Positions 8,140 to 16,346 of a DNA stretch of 64,000 nt are shown one piece after another; position 1 is the first letter of the stretch, and every line of letters begins with the position of its first letter. The notes under the pieces were generated by a model. It worked only from the letters and a program-made list of their open reading frames with translations, searched no databases and had not been told where the DNA came from. This stretch comes from Candidatus Obscuribacter sp. Its GTDB lineage: Bacteria; Cyanobacteriota; Vampirovibrionia; Obscuribacterales; Obscuribacteraceae. Position numbers and translations under genes: made by a program. Location of the stretch: the NCBI GenBank assembly GCA_016712465.1, contig JADJQZ010000001.1:248001-312000 (forward strand), read 5' to 3'.

Positions 8140-10584
8140 TCAGTCCGCAGGCTCTTCTTTAACCAGCACCACGGTTTTAGACGGCTCCGGCTTGACTCTT
8201 ATGTTGATGTTCAGATCGTCATCGGTTTCTACCATCAGGGTGTCGCCGCTTGCCGGCTTGCCTGAGATGATTAAGTCAGCCAGAGGATCTTCCAGTTTTC
8301 TTGTGACGGTGCGCCGCAGTGGTCGGGCACCGTAGAGAGAGTCGTAGCCCTGGGCGATGAGAATGTCCCTGGCTTCGTCGGTCATTTCCAGGCTGAGGCC
8401 GGGTGGCAGCCGATCTTTGATCTCCCCTATGATCAATTGCAAAATTTCTTCTTGCTCTTGCCTGCTCAAAGGGTGGAAGCAAATTATTTCGTCCATGCGA
8501 TTGATCAGCTCGGGTGAGAAGACCTGCCTGACTTCCTCCATGATTTCGTCCGTGGGGGCTCGGCTTTTGCTTCTAATTGCGTTTTGAATAGCGCGAGCGC
8601 CAATGTTGGAGGTCATGATGATGATCGAGTTCTTGAAGTCTACGGTGCGTCCTTGCCCGTCCGTGAGCCTGCCGGCATCACTGATTTGCAAGAGCAAGTT
8701 GAAGACGTCGGGATGAGCCTTCTCGATTTCATCCAGGAGGATGACTCCGTATGGTCTACGCCGAACTGCTTCCGTTAGCTTGCCGCCTTCTTCGTAGCCC
8801 ACATAGCCGGGTGGTGCTCCAATTAGTTTGGCGGCGGAATGGCGTTCCATGAATTCCGACATGTCCAGGCGGATCAGGTCGTCCTGATTGTTGGAAAGGA
8901 AGTCTTGCAGTGCCTTTACCAGCTCCGTCTTGCCTACCCCGGTTGGGCCGAGAAAGAGGAACATGCCGGTGGGTCTGCGTGGATCTTTTATACCGGCTCG
9001 TCCCCTGCGAACAGCTCTGGACACGGCGCTAATTGCCTCGTTTTGACCTATTACCCTTATGTGCAGGTGCTCTTCCATGGTCAAAAGGCGGCTGGTTTCT
9101 TCCACATCGAGAGCGGCAACCGGAATGCCTGTCATCATGCTGACCACTTGAGTAATGTGGTCGGTTGTGACAAGAGGGCGGACCACGGGCTCTACTTCCT
9201 GCTCGGGCTCTTTCTCTACCTTATTCTCCTTGGGCTTCTCTTCAGTCTTCTTGAGGGAGATGAGCTTTCCTTTGTGCTTGTGTCTGTCCGTTTCCTTGCC
9301 GCCATCGGCGACCGCATCCATTTTCTCCTGGTCGTGAGCGATAGCCACCATGGAGCAGGCTTCATCAACGAGGTCGATGCTTTTGTCGGGTTGGAAACGA
9401 TCCGCTACATAGCGTTCTGCCAGGTGGGCGGCTAGCACCAGCGCCTGATCGCATATCTCCAGGTCATGGTGCTTTTCCAGCCCGGCTTTCAGACCCTGCA
9501 GGATTTGCACAGTATCATTTATGTCCGGGGGCTCCACCAGCACCGGTCTGAATCGGCGCATCAAGGCGGCGTCTCGATTCTCCACTCCTTTGCGGTACTC
9601 AGTGAGAGTGGTAGCACCGATGACGCTGATTGCTCCACGTACCAGCTCCGGTTTGAGGGAATTGGCTGCATCCAGTCCGCCGGCGGCCGCCCCTGCACCC
9701 ACGAGAGTGTGCATCTCGTCGATGAATAGAATAACGTTGCCGGCTGCCTTTACTTCTTTGATCAGCTTCACCAGTCGGGCTTCAAAGTCGCCCCGGGCCT
9801 GGCAGCCGGCCAGCATGGCAGTCAGGTCCAACTGGAGGATGCGTTTGCCTTTCAGCTTGGAAGGTACATTGCCGGTTGCGATTCGCTGAGCGATGCCTTC
9901 CACGATGGCTGTTTTCCCTACCCCGGCTTCTCCCAGAAGGACGGGATTGCTTTTCGTTTTGCGTCCAAGCACGCGGATGGTTTTGCTTATTTCTGTCAGC
10001 CTGCCGATGACTGGGCTGAGCTTCCCCTCCTGGGCTTGTGTTACCAGGTCGGTGCAGAAGCTTTTCAGAGCCGATGATTTGCCTGGTTTGCCGGTCTGAG
10101 AGTGGTCCGCCTCTTCATCATGGTGACTGGCAGCCAGAGAGGCTTCCAACTGATTGAGGCTCTTTTCTGTCAGACCGGCGCCCAGTAGCGACTGGCGTAG
10201 AATTTTGTCTTTGGCCAGCAGGACTCGATAGAGATCCTCGCTGCTGATGGAAGCTGGCCTGGCAGCATGGCTTTCCACTTTGTCCTGGGGCACTGGTGCG
10301 GTTGCTATAGCTTGAATTGCATGCACCAGGGCTTCGGACATCTGGGCATCGATAGCCCCCATTTTAAAGTTGTAGGTCTTGTTCGGCCTGGGGGATTTTC
10401 TAGTAAGTTCTCGCAGTTGGGCAATGTTCAAACCACTGGAGACGAGTAACTTGGCGGTTCGGGAAGTTGCTTCCTGCCATATGCCAAGGGTAAGGGTATT
10501 GCCATCTATGCATGGGCGTCCCAGAAGATCTCTTTCTGTTTCGGCCGCATGGATGGCAGTTTGAAGAGGCATGGTGATATCCAT
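8140..10584 (-). CDS. ClpA/C-type double AAA+ unfoldase of the Ubl operon
   Basis: An 814-residue Hsp100 ATPase. Two Clp-N-like repeats occupy residues 1-150. The first AAA+ module has Walker A GEAGVGKT (218-225) and Walker B ILFIDE (285-290). The second has Walker A GPTGVGKT (546-553), Walker B VILLDE (614-619) and the D2 hallmark LYGARPLRR near 750-758. A short charged linker (about 420-465) replaces the long ClpB middle domain, so it is ClpA/C-like. The segment after MTSN (657-660) lacks the [LI]G[FL] tripeptide that docks ClpP in ClpA/C/X. It probably unfolds proteins without ClpP. The internal ATG (Met5) has a better-spaced ribosome site than Met1. It sits 54 bases after the E1-like gene. 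Confidence 0.92.
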   Translation of the reverse strand: MDITMPLQTAIHAAETERDLLGRPCIDGNTLTLGIWQEATSRTAKLLVSSGLNIAQLRELTRKSPRPNKTYNFKMGAIDAQMSEALVHAIQAIATAPVPQDKVESHAARPASISSEDLYRVLLAKDKILRQSLLGAGLTEKSLNQLEASLAASHHDEEADHSQTGKPGKSSALKSFCTDLVTQAQEGKLSPVIGRLTEISKTIRVLGRKTKSNPVLLGEAGVGKTAIVEGIAQRIATGNVPSKLKGKRILQLDLTAMLAGCQARGDFEARLVKLIKEVKAAGNVILFIDEMHTLVGAGAAAGGLDAANSLKPELVRGAISVIGATTLTEYRKGVENRDAALMRRFRPVLVEPPDINDTVQILQGLKAGLEKHHDLEICDQALVLAAHLAERYVADRFQPDKSIDLVDEACSMVAIAHDQEKMDAVADGGKETDRHKHKGKLISLKKTEEKPKENKVEKEPEQEVEPVVRPLVTTDHITQVVSMMTGIPVAALDVEETSRLLTMEEHLHIRVIGQNEAISAVSRAVRRGRAGIKDPRRPTGMFLFLGPTGVGKTELVKALQDFLSNNQDDLIRLDMSEFMERHSAAKLIGAPPGYVGYEEGGKLTEAVRRRPYGVILLDEIEKAHPDVFNLLLQISDAGRLTDGQGRTVDFKNSIIIMTSNIGARAIQNAIRSKSRAPTDEIMEEVRQVFSPELINRMDEIICFHPLSRQEQEEILQLIIGEIKDRLPPGLSLEMTDEARDILIAQGYDSLYGARPLRRTVTRKLEDPLADLIISGKPASGDTLMVETDDDLNINIRVKPEPSKTVVLVKEEPAD

Positions 10585-10638
10585 AGGGCATACTGAATGG
10601 GTCGGGCGGGTCTGAGCCGAAGCTCAGACCCTGGTTAG

Positions 10639-11376
10639 TTATTCGAATTGTCTGGACATAAGAAATGCCGGTTGCATACCGAAGACCAGCTCATGATCGA
10701 GAGGAACCGGTGTGTCGACGGCTTGTGCGGCGGTTTCGGAAGCAGCGGCGGCTTTCTCTTTCGCTTGCTCGATGGCGTGCCAGCGAATTAATTGCCAGAC
10801 TGCCAGACCCGAGATAAATTCAGCAGTGGGTCCCACTGAAATAGTGGTGCCGCAGGCTGATACCGGTGCGACATCGTCACCGTATAAGGTGCCTTCCCAG
10901 CCTCGTACCTGCTTGGGGCGGGTGGGATTGATGGTATAGACGCGCCCCTCATCGGCACCCATTCTTGTTTCAATCATCAGCTTGGTGCCCACTTTGTAGC
11001 GCAAAGCCTTCTTCCAGATTTCACTGCGTGATGACATGGTGTCGGTGAGTAAGAAGACGACCTCACCCAGGGTCTGACTGCCGTCCACTCTTTCGTTATG
11101 GATGGTGAGGTCCATGCCGGTGTGGGCCTTGACCAGGTCTTTCAGTGCTTCCACTTTGGGGCGACCGATATCGGCCTGACTATAAACCTGGTTGGCGATA
11201 TTGTGTGCTTCTACGATATCGAAGTCCCAGACATGGATGTTTTCGATGCCCAGCTTGGCCAGGGAAAGCACGATGCGTGAACCGCTGGCGCCGGCTCCGA
11301 TTACGTCGATACGGCGATCGCCGAAGGAGTCTCTTGAGAAGACATCTACGTGTCTATTGATCTCAATGATGTTCAT
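10639..11376 (-). CDS. ThiF/E1-like Ubl-activating enzyme
   Basis: A 245-residue Rossmann-fold adenylating enzyme. The nucleotide loop GAGASGS (27-33) is followed by WDFDIVEAHNIANQ and the ADIGRPKVEAL segment (Lys74), the E1/ThiF/MoeB signature. Cys175 in PVSACGTTISVGP aligns by pattern with the Ubl-linking Cys of ThiF, and the following helix matches the family C-terminus. The CxxC zinc pairs of ThiF are missing. It should adenylate the C-terminal Gly of the Ubl encoded at 15557. Its start overlaps the JAB gene stop by 14 bases, implying translational coupling between activating enzyme and deconjugase. Confidence 0.9.
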   Translation of the reverse strand: MNIIEINRHVDVFSRDSFGDRRIDVIGAGASGSRIVLSLAKLGIENIHVWDFDIVEAHNIANQVYSQADIGRPKVEALKDLVKAHTGMDLTIHNERVDGSQTLGEVVFLLTDTMSSRSEIWKKALRYKVGTKLMIETRMGADEGRVYTINPTRPKQVRGWEGTLYGDDVAPVSACGTTISVGPTAEFISGLAVWQLIRWHAIEQAKEKAAAASETAAQAVDTPVPLDHELVFGMQPAFLMSRQFE

Positions 11377-12523
11377 TGTCCTTTTTCTCCTTCTCCGGTT
11401 TTACAGGTTTGTCGGCTTTTGCTTTCTTGCCGGCAGGATCGCCAAAAATCAGCCTCCAGAGCCAGCCTCTGGTTTTGGGCTGTTGGGGAAAGCCCTGGTG
11501 CTTTTCGTCGTGATAGCGTGGATCGCCGTGGTAGTCGCGGCCGCGCTCGTCGGAGTAATTGCGGTAATACTCTTCATTGTCCGGGTAATTGCTGGGGTGG
11601 CGATAGTTCCAGAAGAGCCCTTCCTGTCTGCCTTTTGCTTGTCCGTCGCTGCCCGGTTCCGAGCCCAGTCCCAGGAAGTTGAAGAATGGAACGTGTTCTT
11701 CCACCTTCTCATTAAATTCGGCTTCTACTGAGGCTCTAAGCTCATCGCTCGGCTTGAGCAGGGGGTGGGGCTCGCTCACTTCAGCCAGTGTGCAGAAGTC
11801 TCTTGCCTGGGTGCGTTCATGCCAGCTGCCGAAGAGGGAACCGCCTCTTTCTACCAGGGGTTTGGGAGTGATGATGGTGTTGCTTTCCGGGTCGTACACA
11901 TCCCAGGGAACGTCTTTAACGGCAAAGCCAAGGTCGAAGTAATAAACCGTGAATTCAGCCCGGCCAAGCTTGTTGAAAATGCCTCGAATGTACCATTCCA
12001 GTCCGTCGTCGCGGAAGCGCAGCATGGTCTGGTCGTCGGTACCGGAAGGAGAGGTACCCATGCGCACGTGGGAATGACCCCAGAAGCGCATACTGTTGAT
12101 TGTTTCCAGCCCCTCTTCACCTTTGAGCAAAAGCTCCTCCGCCAGTTTGCTCTGCCCTTCTACGGACAGCTCGGTTTGAGCGGCACTGACCTCCTGGTGC
12201 AGCAGGAAGGTATCTTCAATGAGGAAGTTTCCTCCTTTCAGTTTGGATGCCGTCCCCAGCCAGCCGACTTCCAGCTTAGCCAGTTCCACATAGAGCAGCA
12301 TCTTGCGATAGGCAGTGGGAGTGATGTAGATACGGGGCGACTGTTTACCTACGAATAAAGCCGTCTGGTGAAAGTAGTGAGGGCTGAAGGGACGATCTTT
12401 AGGAAGCGCCGGGCGCGGAGCTGTATCTTCCAGCGTGGTATCGGCTTTCACAGGGGTTTGATTGCCCTGTTCCGCTTTGACGGTGTTGTTTTGACTTGGC
12501 TCATTGTTTGGGGATTGTTGCAT
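11363..12523 (-). CDS. JAMM/JAB-domain metalloprotease (deubiquitinase-like)
   Basis: A 386-residue protein with a complete JAMM zinc motif: Glu85 in LEVGWLG, then His150-Ser-His152, seven residues, Ser160, two residues and Asp163 (GHSHVRMGTSPSGTDD). In bacterial Ubl systems such enzymes trim the Ubl precursor or remove it from targets. The N-terminal 40 residues are Gln/Asn-rich and disordered. The C-terminal 120 residues are Tyr/Asp/Lys-rich and probably flexible. The frame opens at 12577, but the ATG at 12521-12523 has GAGGG 7 bases upstream and is preferred. It follows the E2-like gene by 119 bases and overlaps the E1-like gene. Confidence 0.92.
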   Translation of the reverse strand: MQQSPNNEPSQNNTVKAEQGNQTPVKADTTLEDTAPRPALPKDRPFSPHYFHQTALFVGKQSPRIYITPTAYRKMLLYVELAKLEVGWLGTASKLKGGNFLIEDTFLLHQEVSAAQTELSVEGQSKLAEELLLKGEEGLETINSMRFWGHSHVRMGTSPSGTDDQTMLRFRDDGLEWYIRGIFNKLGRAEFTVYYFDLGFAVKDVPWDVYDPESNTIITPKPLVERGGSLFGSWHERTQARDFCTLAEVSEPHPLLKPSDELRASVEAEFNEKVEEHVPFFNFLGLGSEPGSDGQAKGRQEGLFWNYRHPSNYPDNEEYYRNYSDERGRDYHGDPRYHDEKHQGFPQQPKTRGWLWRLIFGDPAGKKAKADKPVKPEKEKKDNEHH

Positions 12524-12642
12524 TTGTGTCCCTCGGGTAGTTGCTTCGAATTTGAAGTGAGTTGGTATTGCCGACATGCCCCGCTTCAGCCTGCGCTGAA
12601 GGGGGATGGCGGGATCTTTGGTCTTTCTCTTTGTGTCGGCTG

Positions 12643-13527
12643 TCAGAGCACCAGCGGCCAGGCTTTTAGTTGCTCACCAATGGCGTCGTTTTGACAGACC
12701 TGCAAATGTTGTAGTAAGAGTTCGATGGCCGTGGGCAGATCTTGTTCTGCCGTCAATTGGAATATGGATTCCAGAATTTCAGCCGGACAGAGCTTGCCGT
12801 CGGCGAAGACTTGAGGAGCATGCATGCCGCTGCGCCAGGCTTTTATGCGTCTGGTCAGATTATGGCAGGTGATCGGCGCATCGAGAGTGCCTGTGGTGTC
12901 AACTGTGATCAGGAAACGCCCTAACTCTCTTGTGCCTTTGACATTAGGGGCGGTGGCGGTGAGGACGTCGGTGAAAATGAGAATTCTACCGGCGCTGAAG
13001 CGTACGCTTTTAACCTTGTCGATAGCCATTAAAGCCCGGTACTGGTCGGCCAGTAGTTTGCTGCCGTCTGCTCCTGCCGTCTTGATGGTTTTGGCTTGTG
13101 CCAGTTGTGCCCTCTTGAAAAAGGCGCCGGCCAGACTCAACAATTTGGCATTGGTTTTTTCAAAGGCTTGCAGGGTTTGTGCCAGCCACTGGTCCATTCT
13201 TGTGCGAGCCAGTTTGATGTAGTTTTCTCTGGCCTGGCCAAGCTGGGTATTGGCGTATTTGCCCTGCATGGAGTCGGTAGCCGGCATTGCCGTGGGCGTG
13301 CAGCAGATTTGCTCGTTCAGGTCGACGAGATAAAAGCCGTCCCATTCACTAGCTGCGGCATTGAGTCCTTTGAAGCCCAGGGCTTGAGAGAGGCGTTCCT
13401 GGCTTTCGGTGACGATTATGGAATTTTCGTCCCAGTTGTAGTAGTCGATGCCTGCCTCTGCCAGTGTATCCAGGGTGAATTGGTCGGCATTGATCAGAAT
13501 GAAGCTATTCATTATGAAGCTATTCAT
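12643..13527 (-). CDS. E2-like (UBC-fold) protein, soluble
   Basis: A 294-residue protein whose C-terminal half carries the residue pattern of ubiquitin-conjugating enzymes. A strand pair (GRFLITVDTTG) is followed by HAPQVFADGKLCP, the equivalent of the E2 HPN...G.C segment with candidate catalytic Cys247, then helices ending in LKAWP. The N-terminal half is helical and unassigned. The gene begins with a 15-base tandem repeat that duplicates the start (MNSFIMNSF), giving ATGs at 13527 and 13512. The first has a GGGGGTAG-type site that overlaps the stop of the preceding gene. The E2 assignment is inference from pattern and from the E1/Ubl/JAB neighbours. Confidence 0.7.
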   Translation of the reverse strand: MNSFIMNSFILINADQFTLDTLAEAGIDYYNWDENSIIVTESQERLSQALGFKGLNAAASEWDGFYLVDLNEQICCTPTAMPATDSMQGKYANTQLGQARENYIKLARTRMDQWLAQTLQAFEKTNAKLLSLAGAFFKRAQLAQAKTIKTAGADGSKLLADQYRALMAIDKVKSVRFSAGRILIFTDVLTATAPNVKGTRELGRFLITVDTTGTLDAPITCHNLTRRIKAWRSGMHAPQVFADGKLCPAEILESIFQLTAEQDLPTAIELLLQHLQVCQNDAIGEQLKAWPLVL

Positions 13528-13530
13528 TGC

Positions 13531-15480
13531 CTACCCCCTTGCCTGGTTTTGAGCCAACATCGCACTATTGGCGACGGGCCAGTTGTTGATATTTTTGCCC
13601 CAGGTGTCGTCTACATTGACTGCTTCTACGAAGGCAATGGCTGCCTCAACACAGGCTGCAAACTGCCTTTGGGTGATGAGAGTGCTGAAGACGTCTTTCA
13701 TATTACCCATGCAAGCTTCCCCGGAAGAATTGACATGGGGGGCGTTCATCTTCAAGCTTTGCGCGTGTTCCGCCTTATTCAGCCAGGTAATTTTGTTGGT
13801 GGAAATAGTGATCTCGAAAGGTCCGATCCAGTGCACGATTTTGGTGCGAGGATCGGTGCAGAAGAGGTCGGTGGTGTTGACTATCAGCCTGTCTTCCATG
13901 ACTCTCACGCCTACGACCTTGGAGATGCTCACCAGGGAGTCGAATTCGGCGCCCAGGTCAAGGTAAGGTGCTTGTTCAATTTTTAGCATTTCCTTTTGAG
14001 CGGCGACGGTTTGTCTCAGTTGTCTGGCGAAGTCTCCGAAGGCCGCCTCGGTGGATTTGTCGAGAGCGGCCTGGCTTTGCCCGCTGACGCTGTTTCCCAG
14101 ATGTTGATAGTGAGCATTGAGAGACTTGCCGTAGAGACCGGCAAGGTAGTCTTCGCGGCTCTGGTTGTCCGGGCAGAGGCGGCTGGCTTCCATAACCTCC
14201 CTGGCGGCGAGCAGGAAATTGGCCCAGAGCAGACATTCCTGAGCCGTGCCGTAGTGCATGAATTCGGGATAGGCGAATAGCTGTCGCCCTATTAACTCTC
14301 CCACGGCTATGCCCCGGTCGTCGTAGATGGGCAGCCCGTGCGGGGAAATGCAGTGCATAAGCGGTTTGTTCGCAGGCAGGGGCATACCCCAGCAGAAATC
14401 CGGCGCAGGCAGTTGGATGGCTCCTTTGGGGGCGGCGTTGAAGTAAATGGTGAACTGTTCCGTCTCTCGAATTTGCCTGGTCTGACCCTTGCCGTTTAAT
14501 ATAGCCAGGCTCTCCAGCTGCGAAGCCAGAAGTTGCGAGGTTAGATCGCATAACCGGGCCGTGCGACCGATCTGGATGGTTTCGTCGTCGAAGCCACTGG
14601 CTGAGACAGTTGCATTAAGTCGTTCCGCTGGGACCGGCTTAGATTGGTTGAGCAATTCCTCCAGCTTGCTGAAAATTGCCAGTTCCTCCGTTATACGGGT
14701 CAGACTGCGGGCCAGCAAACCCAGGTGGAAGTCTCTGCCGCCCAGGAAGGTTCTCACTTTACGCCAGAAGCGCTTGCGTTCGGTCATTTCAGCTGTAAAT
14801 TGCAAGACGTCGAAGGTGATGTAGAGGTTGTTGCCTATGAGTTCCGCGCCGCAAGTTTTGTCCTCCGGGTCGACGAAGCGGAGCGCGTGAGGATTGGAGT
14901 TGTATTGAGCGATTCGTGGCAGCTCCAGACCCCAGATGTTGAGCGGCCTAGTCTGGGAGCGCTCCTTTTGACTGGAGCCGAAGAGCACCAGATGCAATTT
15001 GCCGTCATTGGTTGTCGGTGGCTCGCCGCCGTTTTGTCCGTAAATGACGATGTCTCGACGCCAGAAAGGCAGAATAGTGTTGCGCACTATTCGTTTGACC
15101 TGCCATTGCGCCACGGGAAAATCTCCCCGACACTCAAGCGGTATTTTCTTGAGTGTCTCGAAGTCGGCTTCCGGGGCTCTGTAAGTGGCGATTGCTTCCG
15201 TCGGCTGCCCACGCTTCTCAATGAGGGTGTGGATGGTGCCGGAGAGAAGCTTCATGGCTTTGCTTACTTGACCGCGCGGTAGATCGATGGCGGTGCCTGA
15301 GTAATCGGTTCTAAGTTGATAGTGCCTTTTCAGCGGGCTCAGCAAGCCCAACTTCTCGTCGTTCAGGTCATTCAGCCGCCACAGCTTGCTGCCCCTGTTG
15401 ACCAATCGGGAGAAAATAAAAATCGTTATCAGGAGGGCAATGAAAGCGATCAAAACTAAGAGTCTCATAGATTCGTCCAT
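13531..15480 (-). CDS. Membrane-anchored protein with C-terminal E2-like domain
   Basis: A 649-residue protein. One membrane segment (about residues 7-27) anchors a large cytoplasmic region without recognised domains. The last 130 residues look like a divergent UBC fold: strands (IGPFEITIST...), then MNAPHVNSSGEACMGN with candidate catalytic Cys590, then two helices and a terminal NINNWP. The APHV..SG..CMGN pattern parallels the HAPQV..DG.LC segment of the next gene. The stop overlaps the ribosome site of that gene (spacing 3 bases). Met5 may be the true start because its ribosome site is slightly better. It would tether conjugation to the membrane. Frame secure; E2 assignment inferred. Confidence 0.7.
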   Translation of the reverse strand: MDESMRLLVLIAFIALLITIFIFSRLVNRGSKLWRLNDLNDEKLGLLSPLKRHYQLRTDYSGTAIDLPRGQVSKAMKLLSGTIHTLIEKRGQPTEAIATYRAPEADFETLKKIPLECRGDFPVAQWQVKRIVRNTILPFWRRDIVIYGQNGGEPPTTNDGKLHLVLFGSSQKERSQTRPLNIWGLELPRIAQYNSNPHALRFVDPEDKTCGAELIGNNLYITFDVLQFTAEMTERKRFWRKVRTFLGGRDFHLGLLARSLTRITEELAIFSKLEELLNQSKPVPAERLNATVSASGFDDETIQIGRTARLCDLTSQLLASQLESLAILNGKGQTRQIRETEQFTIYFNAAPKGAIQLPAPDFCWGMPLPANKPLMHCISPHGLPIYDDRGIAVGELIGRQLFAYPEFMHYGTAQECLLWANFLLAAREVMEASRLCPDNQSREDYLAGLYGKSLNAHYQHLGNSVSGQSQAALDKSTEAAFGDFARQLRQTVAAQKEMLKIEQAPYLDLGAEFDSLVSISKVVGVRVMEDRLIVNTTDLFCTDPRTKIVHWIGPFEITISTNKITWLNKAEHAQSLKMNAPHVNSSGEACMGNMKDVFSTLITQRQFAACVEAAIAFVEAVNVDDTWGKNINNWPVANSAMLAQNQARG

Positions 15481-15556
15481 AGTATTTTTCTGTTTTGAAA
15501 GTTGCTCGGGGAAGCCCGCACTGAGTCGACCACCCTGCAGTGCGAGCTTTTAGTTC

Positions 15557-15892
15557 TTAGTTGTTGCCTCTGACTGGGCGCAGAAGCATGATGGTGCGTC
15601 CGTCTTCTACCGGTGTGTCGAGTCGGGCGGGGGCGCCTCCCATGCGGATTTCATGGTCTTTGGCGTCGAATTCGGCTGCTCTCAGAGCATCGGCCACGGT
15701 GGAGCCGCTGGGCAGAAGCACTTTTCTCATCTTGCCCTGTACACCGACGTTGACTGTGATCCGGGTTTCTACAGGTTCCGGATTTATTTCCAGTCTGCCG
15801 GCTGTTTGATCGGCAGGTTGATTGGTTGTCGGTGCAATTTTGGTGAGAACTACGGGTTTTGGGTCAGTGTTTTGGTTCTGGTTTTCGGCCAT
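15557..15892 (-). CDS. Beta-grasp ubiquitin-like protein (ThiS/MoaD-like)
   Basis: A 111-residue protein with a disordered N-terminal 40 residues and a beta-grasp domain from about 43. The pattern TRITVNVG..., VLLPSGSTVADALRAA, HEIRMGGAPA and VEDGRTIMLLRPV follows ThiS/MoaD and small bacterial Ubls. It ends in VRGNN at the place where the family normally ends in GG. Gly109 would become the terminal residue if the two Asn were removed, which the JAB protein of this operon could do. AAGG lies 8 bases before the ATG. It is the first gene of the operon, 76 bases before the anchored E2-like gene. Confidence 0.82.
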   Translation of the reverse strand: MAENQNQNTDPKPVVLTKIAPTTNQPADQTAGRLEINPEPVETRITVNVGVQGKMRKVLLPSGSTVADALRAAEFDAKDHEIRMGGAPARLDTPVEDGRTIMLLRPVRGNN

Positions 15893-16346
15893 GGAAATAC
15901 CTTGAGCTGTGCTCGTTTGGTGAAGGTGTGGGGATGTGTTTTGGCTGTACTTCTTCGCCGCCGGCCTGATTTGGCAAACATGTTTGCTGCAAGAACTTGA
16001 CTGAGTCAGGCTAAATTGGGCTCTTTAGAAAATCTAGAAAGGGGTGGGGGAGAAGAAGATACTTATTGGGGTTAACAGTTACTGCCTCAAGTTTTCAACA
16101 CCATCGGTAATTTCTTTGAGGCAAGCAGGCAGGCCTTGCTTTGCCCTCTTGGAAAGCGGCTGGTGTCTAGCTTGCCCAGTGCTGCCCAGTTTGCTCTCGC
16201 CATTCAGGCAATGGCGGGGAAAGCTCTGCTTGGCAAGCTGAGGCTTGATTACAGCATGTTCAGGCACGTGGGGTAAGAGAGACTCACTAACAGGCACTTT
16301 CTGCGGCCTGTCTTTCTCTCTTTCAAACAAGACGCCGAGCTGTGGA
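15893..16346. promoter_or_regulatory. Leader of the Ubl operon with 14-bp palindrome
   Basis: This gap lies between the HD-GYP stop and the Ubl start and must hold the Ubl operon promoter. A perfect palindrome, GCAAACATGTTTGC, lies at 15974-15987, about 82 bases before the Ubl ATG, and could be an operator. A further inverted repeat GCCTCAA/TTGAGGC spans about 16083-16121. No gene seen. An overlapping open frame at 16079-16423 has no ribosome site. Confidence 0.45.
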
